This document shows positions 43,067-53,946 of a DNA stretch of 64,000 bases, piece by piece. Each line of letters begins with the position of its first letter. Position 1 is the stretch's first letter. This DNA is from Neoceratodus forsteri (Eukaryota; Chordata; Ceratodontiformes; Ceratodontidae). Made by a program: the position numbers and the translations under genes. Under the pieces are notes generated by a model. The model ran no database searches. It saw nothing but the letters and a program-made list of their open reading frames with translations, and was not told the origin of the DNA. The DNA is taken from positions 101,531,001 to 101,595,000 of the forward strand of contig JADMNL010000028.1 in assembly GCA_016271365.2 (NCBI GenBank), written 5' to 3'.

Positions 43067-43924
43067 TTGAGGCATGGCTGAGCGATAGGAAACAGAGGGT
43101 GTGTATTAGGGGTGAATTTTCTGGGTGGGCAGATGTGACCAGTGGAATACTGCAGGGATCGGTTTTGGGCCCATGTCTTTTCAACCTATATATATCCTCA
43201 ATGCATGTTCAACCAGGGGTGTGGCTTTCCAAATTTGCGGATGATACTCGCCTGGGTTTTCCAATAAACAGTTTAATAGAGGCGACTATCTTACAGGCAG
43301 CTCTAAATGATCTAGATGCATGGGCCTTAAGCAAGAATTCTATATTTAACCATGAAAAATACACAGTTATGCATTTGGGAAAACATAACAAGCTTTTTAA
43401 GTATAGATGGGGAGGCAGAGAACTTAGGGTCATTCAAGACGAAAGAGATTTGGGTATAAGAGTTAACAGTGAACTTAATTTTGGTATGCATTGCAGGCAG
43501 GTAATTAAAAAAGCAAGTAGTATACAATATTGTATACACAAACACATCAAAAGCAGAGATAGAGCGGTCTTAGTTCTGCTGTATACCTCCTTGGTGCGCC
43601 CCCACATGGAGTATTGTGTGCAGTTTTGGGCACCAGGTAATAAGAGAGATACTGTGGCCCTGGAAAGGGTTCAGAGGAGGGCTACCAAGAGAATCATAGA
43701 TGTCCAGGGACAGAGTTATGAACAGAGATTGCTAAGCTTGGGAATGTACTCTCTGAAGTTTCGTAGACTGCGGGGAGATATGTGCCGGATATTTATGGCA
43801 CTTAAGGATGTACAATTGATGGAACAGCTTGGCCTAATCCTAAATAAACATTCACATAACACCAGAGCTCACCCCTTCCAGTTGTACAAGGGTAAGTTTA
43901 ATACTAAAAAGAGAGCGATACTGG
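43063..43924 (+). CDS. CR1-c RT, C-terminal half
   Basis: Open without stops to the insertion at 43,925 (the ORF runs on to 44,082 inside foreign DNA). Motifs: EAWLSDRKQRVCIRGEFS, SGILQGSVLGPCLFNLYI, catalytic KFADDTRLG, VMHLGKHN, LVRPHMEYCVQFWAP and VQRRATKRI. Both catalytic Asp residues are intact. After the insertion the protein end (YWFNIRVMGIWNVLPNEVV, 44,448-44,582) is in place. Confidence 0.85.
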
Positions 43925-44435
43925 GACTGTTGATCGGCGGTGATAGGATTTCCTTTCATGACGCCGGTGATGAGAGGTTCGGAGTCAGATCCGGGTCATC
44001 AGAGGGCCAGCTGGGGGAGAAGGATCGAGCGACCTTGGACTGCTCTCCTTCTCTGGGGACTGAATGTTCGGTGCAGTGGTGACATCTGGCGGAGGCTGGG
44101 TGTTTCACTCGCACGATGCCGTCAAGACCATGGGGGTGCGATGCGGACACTGGCGTCGTGCATGTCCCCACCCTGCCTAGGGGAAAATGTTCAGTGTCCT
44201 CGGCCATCTCCATGAAGACCTGCCCCTGTCTGAATTGCCTCCGCTGCTGGCTCCCACTAGTTACTAGCAGCGCCTCTGCACTGGAAGGCCCACAGTGCTG
44301 AGACCCCCACCCTCTGGGGGATAAGCCAGGGGTGACCGGGGAGTGCAAGCAATTGGCAGAGGTGGAGGTAAGGGGGTCCGTGACCAGGTCGGACAACGAT
44401 GGCTTGAGGGCACACAAAAAGTACTAAATAAAAAA
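43925..44435 (+). mobile_element. 511-bp poly(A)-tailed insertion in CR1-c
   Basis: Bordered by near-identical direct repeats (AAAAAGAGAGCGATACTGG at 43,906-43,924 and AAAAAGAGACGATACTGG at 44,436-44,453), with an A-rich tail containing AATAAA before the right copy. The body is GC-rich and non-coding. The target duplication and tail indicate LINE-mediated insertion of a processed transcript or SINE. I see no clear Pol III A and B boxes. Confidence 0.7.
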
Positions 44436-44653
44436 AAAAAGAGACGATACTGGTTCAATATAAGAGTGATGGGTATTTGGAATGTTCTCCCAAATGAAGT
44501 AGTAACATGTTTGACTATGAATGCTTTTAAGAAAAAATTAGATTCTTGCTTAATAAGTAAGGGTATTGGGGGTTACTTTTGAATACTTAGGTGAGCACTA
44601 TGGACATATGTCTTCTTTGCTCAGATAAAACCTATGAAACCTATGAAAGGGAA

Positions 44654-46101
44654 GGTTTGAGATAGGTCTGTAGTTTGCAAAGCAGCTTGGGTCCAGAGTA
44701 GCTTTCTTCAGGAGAGGTGTCACCACCGCCTCCTTCAGGGAGCTAGGAAACTCACCGGACTCTAATGAGCACCAGACTATCTTTGCTAGAACCAGGCCTA
44801 TGATATCACAACAATCCATTATCAGGGAAGTTGGGCCCAGATCCAAACTACAGCACAATGGGTGCATACCCTAGGCAATCCACACAACAGCCACGATTTC
44901 CAGCTGGTTGAAGGAACTCCAGGTAAACCGAGGGAGAGTGACCATACACCGACCACTATCAGCTCACATAGAGTGTGCCGGTTGGATTGCCGCGCTGATG
45001 CTTGCCGCCTTACCCACAAAGTACCGAGCGAGCTCATCACACTCAATCTATGACAAGGCTCTTCAAACCTGAAGACAGGTTGGGTTACACAACTTGTCCA
45101 CAATTCGAAAAAGCTGAGCCGGTCAGTTCTGAACAGCAGCAATCTCCCCGGACAGGAACTCTGCCTTCTTACGGGTGATTGCTAATTGATAGACTTGATA
45201 ATGTTCCATCAATCTAAGGTGGTTAGCAACCAGGGCAGATTTTCACCTGCGACGCTCTAACCTTCGTCCAAGTTGCTGCAACTCCCTCAAGGTCCCATCA
45301 AATCAAGGGGACCGAGGGTGAAGGGAGAGAGGATGAACACGGACGGGAGCGATAGAGTCCAGAGCCATAGTAATAGCCTTATTATAGGCCTGAACCAGGG
45401 TCTCCGGACTCCTGCTTGCTTCCAGAATTACGGATAGGCTTAATACCGCCAATAAACCATCGGGGCTCACATCCAGTAAAGGGCGGTATCTGACCATCTC
45501 CACAGGGGCAGGCCTATATGGGGGAGGCATAAAAACTGAACCCTACAGTGTGATGATCCAAACCCTCCGACCGGTTCCACCTCCAAGTTAGAGGTTTCGA
45601 TCCTCAGGAGGAAAACCAAATCAAGAGAGTGACCAAATTTATGGGTAGCAGAGGCAACCACCTGTGTAAAGCTCAGAGATGTCATCAACTGGAGGAAGTT
45701 CTGTCCAAATCATGAGAGTTCATCATTGACCCAGGCATTGAAGTCACCCAGGAACATCAACCTGGATGACTCAAATGCCACATCGACCATGAAGTCCGCT
45801 ACTTCCTGAAGGAACTGCTTCTCATCCCCGGGTGGATGGTAGATGACAGCGATCCTACAGCTTTACATCTGCAACCACGGTACACTCAAATGAGTTGGTC
45901 TTCTCAACTGGCACACTTGTAAGGTCCAGTTCCATCTTGAAACAGATAGCTAACCCCCCCACCCCCACCAGTGGTCCAATCTCGAGCGGTGTATTACTGA
46001 GCACCCGACCGGAACAGCAGCCTCCAATATGGGGCCAGCATTATCGTCCAGCCAGGTCTCGGTGATGCAAACCAGATCTGCTGTCCCAACAAGATCTGCA
46101 A
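44654..46101 (-). pseudogene. L2-like RT N-terminus and endonuclease
   Basis: Minus strand: 44,598-44,867 gives FPSSLKEAVVTPLLKK and NYRPISNLPF. 45,467-45,688 gives THKFGHSLDLVFLL (endonuclease). About 45,700-45,770 gives LMFLGDFNAWV, and about 46,050 gives ETWLDDNAG. It nicks target DNA. Degraded, 5' end truncated at 46,101. Confidence 0.75.
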
Positions 46102-46108
46102 TTATTCT

Positions 46109-46697
46109 CCTTTAAGGCTTCCAATCCCTTCTGGACCCTCAAGCGAGAATGGACTTGTGTCCATTCTTCCCTCTCCCCATTGTTTCCTGCAGCATGCTGG
46201 TCCATTCCCCCCTTACCCTCTACCGTGAAGACCTAGCAGAAGTAATCTTGAGTATTTCTGCTTTCTCTTGATCTTCCTCTGCCCAATCCCCCTGCCACCA
46301 CCCTCCTGATTTTCACTGTCCCTCCCTTTGTCTTCCTCTTTTCCTCAGATGACTGAAGAAGGTTTAGTCTCCTTTTCTGACCTCCTCAGTTCTCCTGTAC
46401 TCTGTTGGTGCTTTAGCTGCCCTTACCCTCCTTCCAGTCTCCCTTTGTTTTGCCAGATATACCTCTCTTGTCTTCCTTTTTGTGGGTCTCATTATACATT
46501 TCTAAATGCTGTTTTCTTTTCCTTTTCTGCCTTTGCCACCTCCTTAGAGAATCATAGCGGCCTCTTCCTGGTCTTTCCCTTGCTCACTTCTTTCAAACAG
46601 CATGCCATTACCTGAGCAATACTTTCCATTGAGCCTTCACTCCCCCTCTGTTCCCCCCAACTTCGAGGCATCTTTAAGCTCTGCCATCCTGAAGTCC
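46109..46697 (-). pseudogene. CR1-b 5' remnant
   Basis: The plus-strand phrase TTCTGAAGTCCAG in CR1-d (about 61,318) has its match CCTGAAGTCCAG at 46,690, and a pyrimidine-rich region precedes both. This equals the segment between endonuclease and RT of CR1. No intact frame. Confidence 0.55.
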
Positions 46698-46980
46698 AGA
46701 ACCTTTGAGAGGGCTGTTGCAGTAGGCAGTAACACTTAGGACTGAGCCGCCAGGCACTAGGACCACATGGAAAGCTTAGCTAGCAATGTCTGGTGGAGGA
46801 CCGTCCACCCGGCATCACATGACCAATGTCTGCCCAGCACTATATAGTGGGCGGTCCCCATGCTGGCCTCCAGTTCTTTCCCACCGTCAACCTGTGCACT
46901 TCGGACCTCGCGGAATGCTGCTACAGTCAATTGCCATTTTTGATAAGTATATTCTTTTGAATTTTATTACTTTCTTCTGT
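46698..46980 (+). repeat. DIRS-D left terminal repeat region
   Basis: TTTGAGAGGGCT matches, as reverse complement, AGCCCTCTCAAA at about 63,867-63,878 in the ICR. It is similar in layout to the H2 terminal repeat (CCGCCCACC...CATGTGAC / CCGTCCACC...CACATGACC). The outer end is truncated. Confidence 0.65.
46841..46847 (+). promoter_or_regulatory. TATA-like box in DIRS-D left repeat
   Basis: TATATAG followed by TGGGCGG, within an 8-bp palindromic ACTATATAGT. Positioned upstream of gag (first Met 47,004), consistent with the 5' DIRS promoter. Confidence 0.5.
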
Positions 46981-46989
46981 TAAATCAAT

Positions 46990-48544
46990 ATTTCGACATC
47001 GGATTGCTTGTCTACAACATCTCAGAGTCCCACAAGCACAAGTGCAAGCAGATACCGGAGAAAGATGTCTCTACCTTCTGTCTCCTCTGCCTAGGGCCTG
47101 ACCACAACACCGAAAACTGTGCGGCCTGCCAGAAATTCAACCAGGCCACACAGAAATGCCATCAACTAGTCCTGAAGGCTCATCTTTTGAAGCAAAAACT
47201 CACTTCCATGGAAAAGCAGCTGTAGGAGGTGCGGAGTTCTTCTTCTTCCCAGAAACCAAAGAAGCACAAACGGGACAAGAACCGGGACCGGTCTCCCTCC
47301 TTGCTGCTGCTTTCTTTGGAGACCATGACCATCAAGCGGCCCTCTTCCAGTAATGAGAGCGCCCCCCTGACCAAACCTGCTTCCCTCCCTTGGGAGTAGC
47401 CTTTGGTTCCCCCACCTGAGCTGGTTACGGTTCAGGCAGGTACCTCTGGGGATTCTGAGATGGCCACCCTTAGGCCCATCAAAACTTTGCCTGGGTCTAA
47501 GACGGGTGGAATGGCTAAGTCGAACGCTGGCTCTGACGACATCTGCACAGCCTCGGTGCTCCCATCAGACCCTGACTCGAGGTCCAACATGGGGTCTCGG
47601 GACTAGCATCAGCTCCTGCTCTGGCCACAGCACCCCGAGAGGAAGCCCCCTCTTGGGACACTCCTTCACTCCCTCCAGTGGGCCCTTCCGAATCGCCTAC
47701 CTACTCAGAGCCAGAACAGCTTCCACCAGTTGACCCAACTGAACAGCCATTGCTAGCAGACCCCATGTTGGACCCTCTGGGGGGGCCTCCTGTACTCCCA
47801 GCCCACTAACCTGCCTGGGAGTTAGACTCCGGAGGCGCCTGTTGCTCCCCCACTGGCCAAATATCCCTCAGCTTTTCTTTGGGGCCTCCGCCAGGTCCTT
47901 CGGGGCCTCAGCCAGGCCCTCATTCAGTTCCTTCTGCTCCACCTTTGGGGCCTTCACTGGGCTACCCAACACCAGGCTATCCTGCACTGGGTTACCCAAC
48001 ACCAGGGTACCCCCAATCCAGCGCTGGGTTATCCTATTTCAGGTTACTCAATGCCTGGATACCCAACGCTAGGCTGTCCGACAGCCTATCCTTCTCTGGT
48101 GTACCAGCCTCCTCCATTGCCCCCTGCACAACCTCAAGTGGATTTATGAGGCCTTCTTTGACTCCTGGAGGCACAGGGCAAAGAACCAGTTGGTCTTGGA
48201 ACTGGACCAATGCCACCCGGCCATGACTCCTGCACTGGTCCAGCCTACCCTCACGCCATGGTCCCTGTCACCCATGGATTCTCGTCCCTCAACCATGGGA
48301 TGCACATCAGGTGCCTCCACAGTGGAGGCCTAGAGTCATTGGCGGGAGGACCCTGACAGGGAGGTCCCCAATTGAAGGTTTCAGTCTCCTGACAGGAGCC
48401 CTTAGCTAGACTCCGAGTTTCACTCCTCCTCCATCTCAGAGTCCTCTATACCAAATGAGCCTAAAACTAAGGAGACCCCTAAGTCTTTCCCAGAGGACCC
48501 CTCCTTCATGGATATCCTCCAGAAGATCCAGGAGGCCCTCTGGC
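46990..48544 (+). pseudogene. DIRS-D gag-like ORF, N-terminal part
   Basis: ORF 47,004-47,225: HKHKCKQIPEKDVSTFCLLC, LGPDHNTENCAACQKF (Cys/His motif), then a Lys-rich tail. Later frames are Pro/Ser-rich. 47,930-48,020 encodes a tandem GYP repeat (LGYPTPGYPALGYPTPGYP). The last residues before the LINE are FMDILQKIQEALW (about 48,507-48,543). Several stops. Confidence 0.7.
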
Positions 48545-50238
48545 CGATCTGTTTAATCTCTCTTTCTCGCTAGCATTGATCCCCTCTGACTGGAAACATG
48601 CCACAATCATCCCCATTCCTAAAGGAGGCGCTCCCTCCTCCCCGGGCAGCTATTGCCCCATCTCTCTTCTCCCCATACTAGCCAAAATCCAGAAGCACCT
48701 TGTTCTCTCCCAACTCTCCTCCTTTTTCTCTCCCTACCAGTCTGGATTTAGGAAAGCACACTCCACCATCACCTCCCTTCTGCGCCTCACCGATGCCATC
48801 CTCACAGGTATGGATAGTGGACACACCACTTCAGCCATCTTTATTGACCTTGCAAAAGCTTTCAACACTGTCTCCCACGCCCTCCTATTATCCAAGCTCT
48901 CCCTCGCCGGACTTTCAGGAGCTGCCATCAGCTGTTTCCATTCCTACCTGGTGGTGGGGGTCACAGGCAGTAAGAATTGGCTCTCATATGTCGGTCCCCC
49001 TCCAGGTCACCACAGGAGTCCCCCAAGGCTCGGTCCTTGGCCCGATTCTGTTCTCCATCTTCCTAAATGATCTGCCCTCGGCCTGTCCACACACATCCAT
49101 TCACATGTATGCAGACAACACAGTACTGTATGCATCAGGTCCCAACTCCTCTGAAGTAACTTTTAGACTACAGCAGGACTTCAATAATACCCAGCTCTAT
49201 TTTAAGTCAAATCAACTTTTTCTTAATCCCAAGAAAACAGTCGTCCTAACCTTCGGCTTGAGACAGAGACTCTCCCATCTCCCCGCCATCCCCGCCTTCC
49301 AAACCACTGAAGAGATTCCCTTAGACGGTTGTACCTCACTCAGGTACCTGGGGGTCTGGCTCGACCAGCGCCTTGACTTTTCTGTTCATATAGACGTAAT
49401 CCACAAGAAACTGCACCTCAAGCTGGGCGTCCTATATCAGAACAAGGGTTGCATACCTCTGCCAACCCGCAAGGCCATTGTTTAGAAAATGATCCTCCCA
49501 ATATTCGATTACGGGGACATCGTCTACTATGTTGCTCCTAAGTCCTCCCTAGCCAGACTGGATCCTCTCTTCCACTCCTTCTGCCGGTTTGCCCTGGACT
49601 GCCCCCCAACCCATCACTGCATCCTCTACAGGTCTTTGGAGCTCCCATCGCTTCATGACAGGAGACTGGTCCACTGTGCTAGGATGACAGCTAAATTCTG
49701 GGACCAGTCCCTTCCCCCTTACCTCACGGCAGCCCTATCAACTCAACCCTCACCGGTATACTCACTCAGGAACACCGACTCCTGGCTCTTCTATGCCCTA
49801 CATATGTCCACCAGTTCTGTCCAGGCAGCCTTCAAATACCGTATGCCTAAACTATGGAGCTCCTTGCCTGCGGACATTCGACACACTGCCAACACCCAGC
49901 ACCTCCACTCTCTCCTCAAGGAGCATTTTTCCACCTCCTGCACTTGCACCTAGCACCATGGAGGGCTATACGTCTTGCATTTCTACAAAACCCTGACCAC
50001 CTGTTAGTTGCACACTGGCTCCACTTCAAGCATTCACTGTCCTCTACCCTCAGCTGTTAATACGTAGTAAATTCTAATTCTACTGTTTGGATGTGCTTAC
50101 CTGCTGTACCTGTATATGATCTGTCTAAATCTCTGTTGTATACCTCTCCACTGCCCCCTTCCCCCAGGACGCATCTGGAATCGAGTGGTATTCCACTCAG
50201 TATGCCTTCCTGGTAAAACTTTTAAATAAATAAATAAA
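48545..50238 (+). mobile_element. Rex1-like (Jockey-group) LINE inside DIRS-D gag
   Basis: 5'-truncated LINE with RT and about 280 bp of 3' UTR ending in (AAAT)n. A 4-bp TGGC flanks it (48,541-48,544 and 50,239-50,242). Removing it restores D gag (ALW then LED). Confidence 0.75.
48576..49953 (+). pseudogene. Rex1-like reverse transcriptase
   Basis: Frames in order: IPSDWKHATIIPIPKGG, YCPISLLPILAKI, SGFRKAHSTITSLLRLTDAI, IFIDLAKAFNTVSHALLLSK; then TGVPQGSVLGPILFSIFLND, MYADNTVLYAS; then LRYLGVWLDQRLDF; after a stop at 49,483, ILPIFDYGDIVYY and LPSLHDRRLVH. The catalytic YADD reads YADN, so the second Asp is lost. One frameshift (about 48,990) and one stop. Confidence 0.8.
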
Positions 50239-50242
50239 TGGC

Positions 50243-51399
50243 TGGAAGACTGAGGAGCAGGATCCCCAACATCGGAGGTTGGTAGAGCCTCTCTACCTCC
50301 CAGAGCTCAATCCTCTTCTCATTCCCCCTTGGACAGGGCCCCACGACACCTTAACCGCCATCATATGGCAGCAGCTGTCGTCTGTCCTGGCCTTTGTGAA
50401 GAAGGCGGGCAGATTACATCATGCCCAAAACAGGAAAGACCATCTAGCAAACAATCCAAAAGCTGATTTGGTGGTCATTAGTGTGGCTCACAATCACTCT
50501 AGGCAGCCAAAGCACATGAGTACCTCCCGTCCAGATAAGGAGTCAAGGCAACTGGACCAGTTTGTCTGCAAGGTTTATTCGTCTTCTTCTCTGGCCTTGA
50601 ATTATGTTGCCCATATGGTCTGCTACCAGAAGGCAATATTAGGCCAACTGAAAGCTTAATTTCAGACCTTAACAAGACTCTGAGGCCAAGGCTAAGAAAA
50701 GAGCAGACAGTCAAGACAGAAGAGATCACCTGTCGTCACACCCTGTAAGCGACTTATGACACTGTCGATGCCTCTGCGAGAAGTACAGAGACGGCGGTTT
50801 GTATACGCAGACATTCCTGGTTCTGGGTGTCTGGATTTGCCCAGGATGTCCAGGCATCCATTCTGGATGCTCCTTTCAGGGGCTTGATGCTCTTTGGAGG
50901 GGACGTTCAGAACATTATGACGGACCTGCAGGAAAGAGGGAAGGCCCTACTATCGTTTCACCACCAGCAAAGGAGCCAAATGAGGCAGCAGCCTGCCAAA
51001 TGTCAGGGCAAACATCGGGCCCCCTCTTTGAGCTCCCCCCCCCGTCAAGTCTCAGAGAACTTCTGGGGCAGTGCTGCCCAACCCTTCCTCTGCCTCGTGA
51101 CTTGTGGCCCGCCCTCCTCCTCCACCAACAGTCCCGGAGGAGCCAGCCGGGGGGGGCAGATTCACCTGTCACCTGCCCAGGTGGGAGGCAATCATGACAG
51201 ACTCCTGAGTTCTTCAGCTCATTACTCAGGGTCACATGCAAGAGACCTCCAGAAAATCCTCCAGGTCACTCTCATTACCTGCAAGGTGACTTCCACTCAT
51301 CCAAGAGGAAAGTACAGCTCTACTGTGGGATTCTGCTATAGAGTGCATTTCTCGAAGGCAAGTAGGAAGGGGGTGTTACTCTCATTTCTTCCTGGTCCT
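50243..51399 (+). pseudogene. DIRS-D gag-like ORF, C-terminal part
   Basis: ORF 50,279-50,659 continues gag (PPWTGPHDTLTAIIWQQLSS, FVKKAGRLHHAQNRKDHL). 50,827-51,060 gives GFAQDVQASILDAPFRG, then the basic Gln-rich linker. It is equivalent to the C1 helical domain, though less similar. Frames shift repeatedly. Confidence 0.55.
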
Positions 51400-52179
51400 G
51401 AAAAAGACGGGAGACCTCCAACCCATTTTGAACCTCAGCGCACTCAACCTGTACATGGAGTACAAAAAGGTTTTGAATATTGACCCTCCCCAGACTGTTG
51501 CCACTGCTGCACAAGGGACACTGGCTCTGCACTCTGGATGTGCAGGATGCTTATCTGCATATCCCTGTTTTCCTTGCCCACCCCGCTTCCTCAGGTTTTC
51601 CTTCCAGGGGGAGCATTTCCAATTCAAGGCCCTCCCCTTTGGTCTTTCCTCGGCACCCAGGGTTTTTACCAAGTGCCTAGCGGTGGTGGCAGCAGCATTG
51701 CAGTGTCAGGGTAATTGTGTTCCCGTACCTCGACAACTGGCTACTGTCAGCTCCGTCAAGGCACAACATGGAGGCCTCTTTAGCAGCCACCCTGGACCTG
51801 TTCCACAGTGTAGGGGTCATGTTGAACTACCCCAGGTCTCACCTTACTCCTTCCCAGTGCCTCCAATTTATTGGGGCGGTACTGGATACAACACAGGGTC
51901 AAGCCTTCCTCCTTTTAGACAGAGCAGAAATGCTGCAGAGACAGGCTCGACTTCTAGCCTCTAGCCAATGGACTATGGCCAGATCAGTCCTCTGCCTTCT
52001 AGGCCTTATGGCGGCAGCGATCCCCACATGCAAGTTACGCAGTGGACCCTCAGGGTACAGTGGAATCAGAGGTCGGATGACCTGGATCACAGGGTTCTCA
52101 TGTTCAGCCCTATGCAAAAGGATCTCCTTTGGTGGCAGGATCTGCACAATCTCTGCTGAGGGGGTTCCCTTTCAGCCTC
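51400..52179 (+). pseudogene. DIRS-D reverse transcriptase
   Basis: Motifs: LNLYMEYKKV (51,428 frame), HWLCTLDVQDAYLHIPV (51,480-51,580), FQFKALPFGLSSAPRVFTKC (51,620-51,690), YLDNWLLSAPSRH (51,717 frame), FIGAVLDTTQGQA. The catalytic box is YLDN, not YLDD: the second Asp is Asn, which should abolish activity. Three frames are needed. Confidence 0.85.
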
Positions 52180-52980
52180 CCCCTACAGTTCAATCCCTGA
52201 TCACAGATACATCGGGTCAGGGTTGGGGAGTACATCTGGAAGATCGCAGAACCTGGGGATCCTGGTCTTAGCGGGAGCTCTCAGTGCACATAAATGTGCT
52301 AGAGATGTATGCAGTACTGCACGGCCTCCAGGCCTTCCAGCCCCTCCTTCTCCCAGGACCACTCCTGATCCAGTCAGACAACATGCGTGTGGTCTGGTAC
52401 CTGAACAAACAAGGAGGCACTCGGTCGTACACCTTGTGCAGGGAGGCGATGCGAGTGTGGTACTGGGTGGTGTAGCACCAGCTCTAGCTGTCAGCGGTAC
52501 ATGTCCTAGGTGTCCAGAATGTCCTAGCAGACAGTCTTAGCCACAATCAGGCAAGGGCTCATGAGTGGGAACTATGGCAGTCAGTGGCCGAAAGCACATT
52601 CGACCTCTGGGGTCGCCCAGATCTCGATCTGTTTGCCTCACCATTCAATGCAAAACTGCCCAAGTTTTGCTCACTTTTTCCCAGGCCTGGTGTCTTTTGG
52701 TGAGACGAGCTGTCTCTTTGCTGGACGGGGAGATTACTGTATGCTTTTCCTCCTTTCCCGCTCTTGCAGAGGGTGCACCTCAGAGTGCAAGCGGAAGAAG
52801 CTCAGATGACTCTCATAGTTCCATATTGGCCTCGCCAGATATGGTTCCTTCTGCTCCAGCAGTTAGTGATGGAGCCTCCAATTTCTCTTCCTCTCTGCCA
52901 GGACCTTCTGACACAGGAGCAGAGCAGACTGGTCCATCTGTACCTCAGGCCCCATCACCTGCATGCGTAGCACCTGCAGA
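52180..52980 (+). pseudogene. DIRS-D RNase H and post-RNase H block
   Basis: LITDTSGQGWGVHLED (52,190-52,245), INVLEMYAVLHGLQAF, IQSDNMRVVWYLNKQGGT (52,284-52,475), then LADSLSHNQA near 52,530. The conserved tail LLYAFPPFPLLQRVHLRVQ, MTLIVPYWPRQIW follows in 52,730-52,850. RNase H acidic residues are present; frames are broken. Confidence 0.8.
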
Positions 52981-53440
52981 CATAGCGGTTTCTTGCTTTG
53001 GAGTCTCCTATAGAGTCGCTTAAATCCTTGTAGAGGCAAGAAAACCATTTACAAGAATCTCCTATGCGATGAAATGGAAGAGATTCTCTATCTGGGCGAC
53101 CTCCAAGGGTTGGGGCCCCTTCTCGTGCCCTATTCTGCGGGTCTTGGAGTACCTGCTGCACCTCTCCTACGTGGGTTTTAGTTATTCCTCACTGAAGTTA
53201 TTCCTCACTGAAGGTTCCCTTGTCTGCCATATCTGCCTACCACACTCCGGTGGAAGGCAAAACATTGGCTCAGTTGGAGGTCTCTGATACCTTTCTGAAG
53301 GGAATACTCCACATAAAACCCCAAGTCAGGAACTCTGTTCCCCCATGGGATGTGAATTTTATCCTTGAGAAACTCACTTTGCCTCCCTTTGAACCAGCCA
53401 TGAGCTGCTACCTGCTATCTGTTTTGGAAAGCGCTGTTTC
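52981..53440 (+). pseudogene. DIRS-D tyrosine recombinase, N-terminal half
   Basis: MKWKRFSIWATSKGWG (53,069), VLEYLLHLSYVGFSYSSLK, then AISAYHTPVEGKTLAQ and SVPPWDVNFILEKL (53,220 frame). It ends LLSVLESAV at 53,439, the position where other copies read TWKTVFLVAITSA. The gene resumes at 63,196 after DIRS-C2. Confidence 0.8.
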
Positions 53441-53612
53441 AAACCTCAGGAAATCTTACTGTATTCTGACAATTGCAGTATGGTCTCATCATAGGACTGC
53501 CCTGGAGCTGTAATGGTTAATAGAACCTATGCTAATGATGAAATGCTAGGCTTGAGCTCGGTTTTCAAACCACTGTCCCTGGTTGCACTTCTTGCAATCG
53601 TCAGATTCTTTA
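53441..53612 (+). repeat. DIRS-C2 left terminal repeat
   Basis: Outer AAACCTCAGGAAATC, then TTACTGTATTCTGACAATTG and about 130 bp mirrored at 59,050-59,191, including CCACTGTCCCTGGTTGCACT. Confidence 0.85.
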
Positions 53613-53946
53613 CTCTGCTTGCCTTAGGAAGACGTCTCTGGAGAGCTCTCCTTTACTTCATCTGAAGAAGTTTATTTCTCGGTCAAATTTAAAGTCTTTG
53701 TTATTTTATTTGATTTTTGAAGTACTGTCCTTGGTTCACAGGTAGAATTAGTTAGAAAGTGTTACTTCTGGTAAGTTTTATTGGTTCCTCTATGGTTCTC
53801 CCAACCAGAAAGGAACTGATATTTTGATTTAATCTTCTTATTTTAGCATCGGTACTGTCCAATAAAGTGGTTTAGTTATTTAAAACTTTTTGTAAATTTT
53901 GCTGAGGTAATTCTCGGTTCGCTTCAGTTCTAACCAACCAATAAAT

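Larger units (their letters stand above)
42406..44645 (+). mobile_element. CR1-c LINE inside L2
   Basis: A plus-strand, 5'-truncated CR1-superfamily LINE from a family different from CR1-a, b and d. It is flanked by AAAGGGAA (42,398-42,405 and 44,646-44,653). The 3' end has two CCTATGAAA-type units. It contains a nearly intact RT and a 511-bp poly(A) insertion near its C-terminus. Confidence 0.85.
40956..46101 (-). mobile_element. L2-like LINE inside CR1-b, hosting CR1-c
   Basis: Minus-strand LINE with a 3' tail at 40,956-41,030 (AATAAA-type repeats), RT at 41,250-42,405, a gap filled by CR1-c, then the RT N-terminus and endonuclease at 44,654-46,101. Flanked by TTATTCT. Joining the sides of CR1-c restores the L2 RT block (SNLPF, then VGKVIEKVVALQLENH). 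Confidence 0.8.
39461..46697 (-). mobile_element. CR1-b LINE, interrupted by L2
   Basis: Minus-strand CR1-like LINE. Its 3' end is at about 39,461 (reverse complement reads TCCATCCAGTCTGCC on the plus strand near 39,510) and its 5' remnant is at 46,109-46,697. The two parts are separated by an L2-like LINE with a 7-bp duplication TTATTCT (40,949-40,955 and 46,102-46,108). The 5' end is truncated where DIRS-D begins. Confidence 0.75.
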
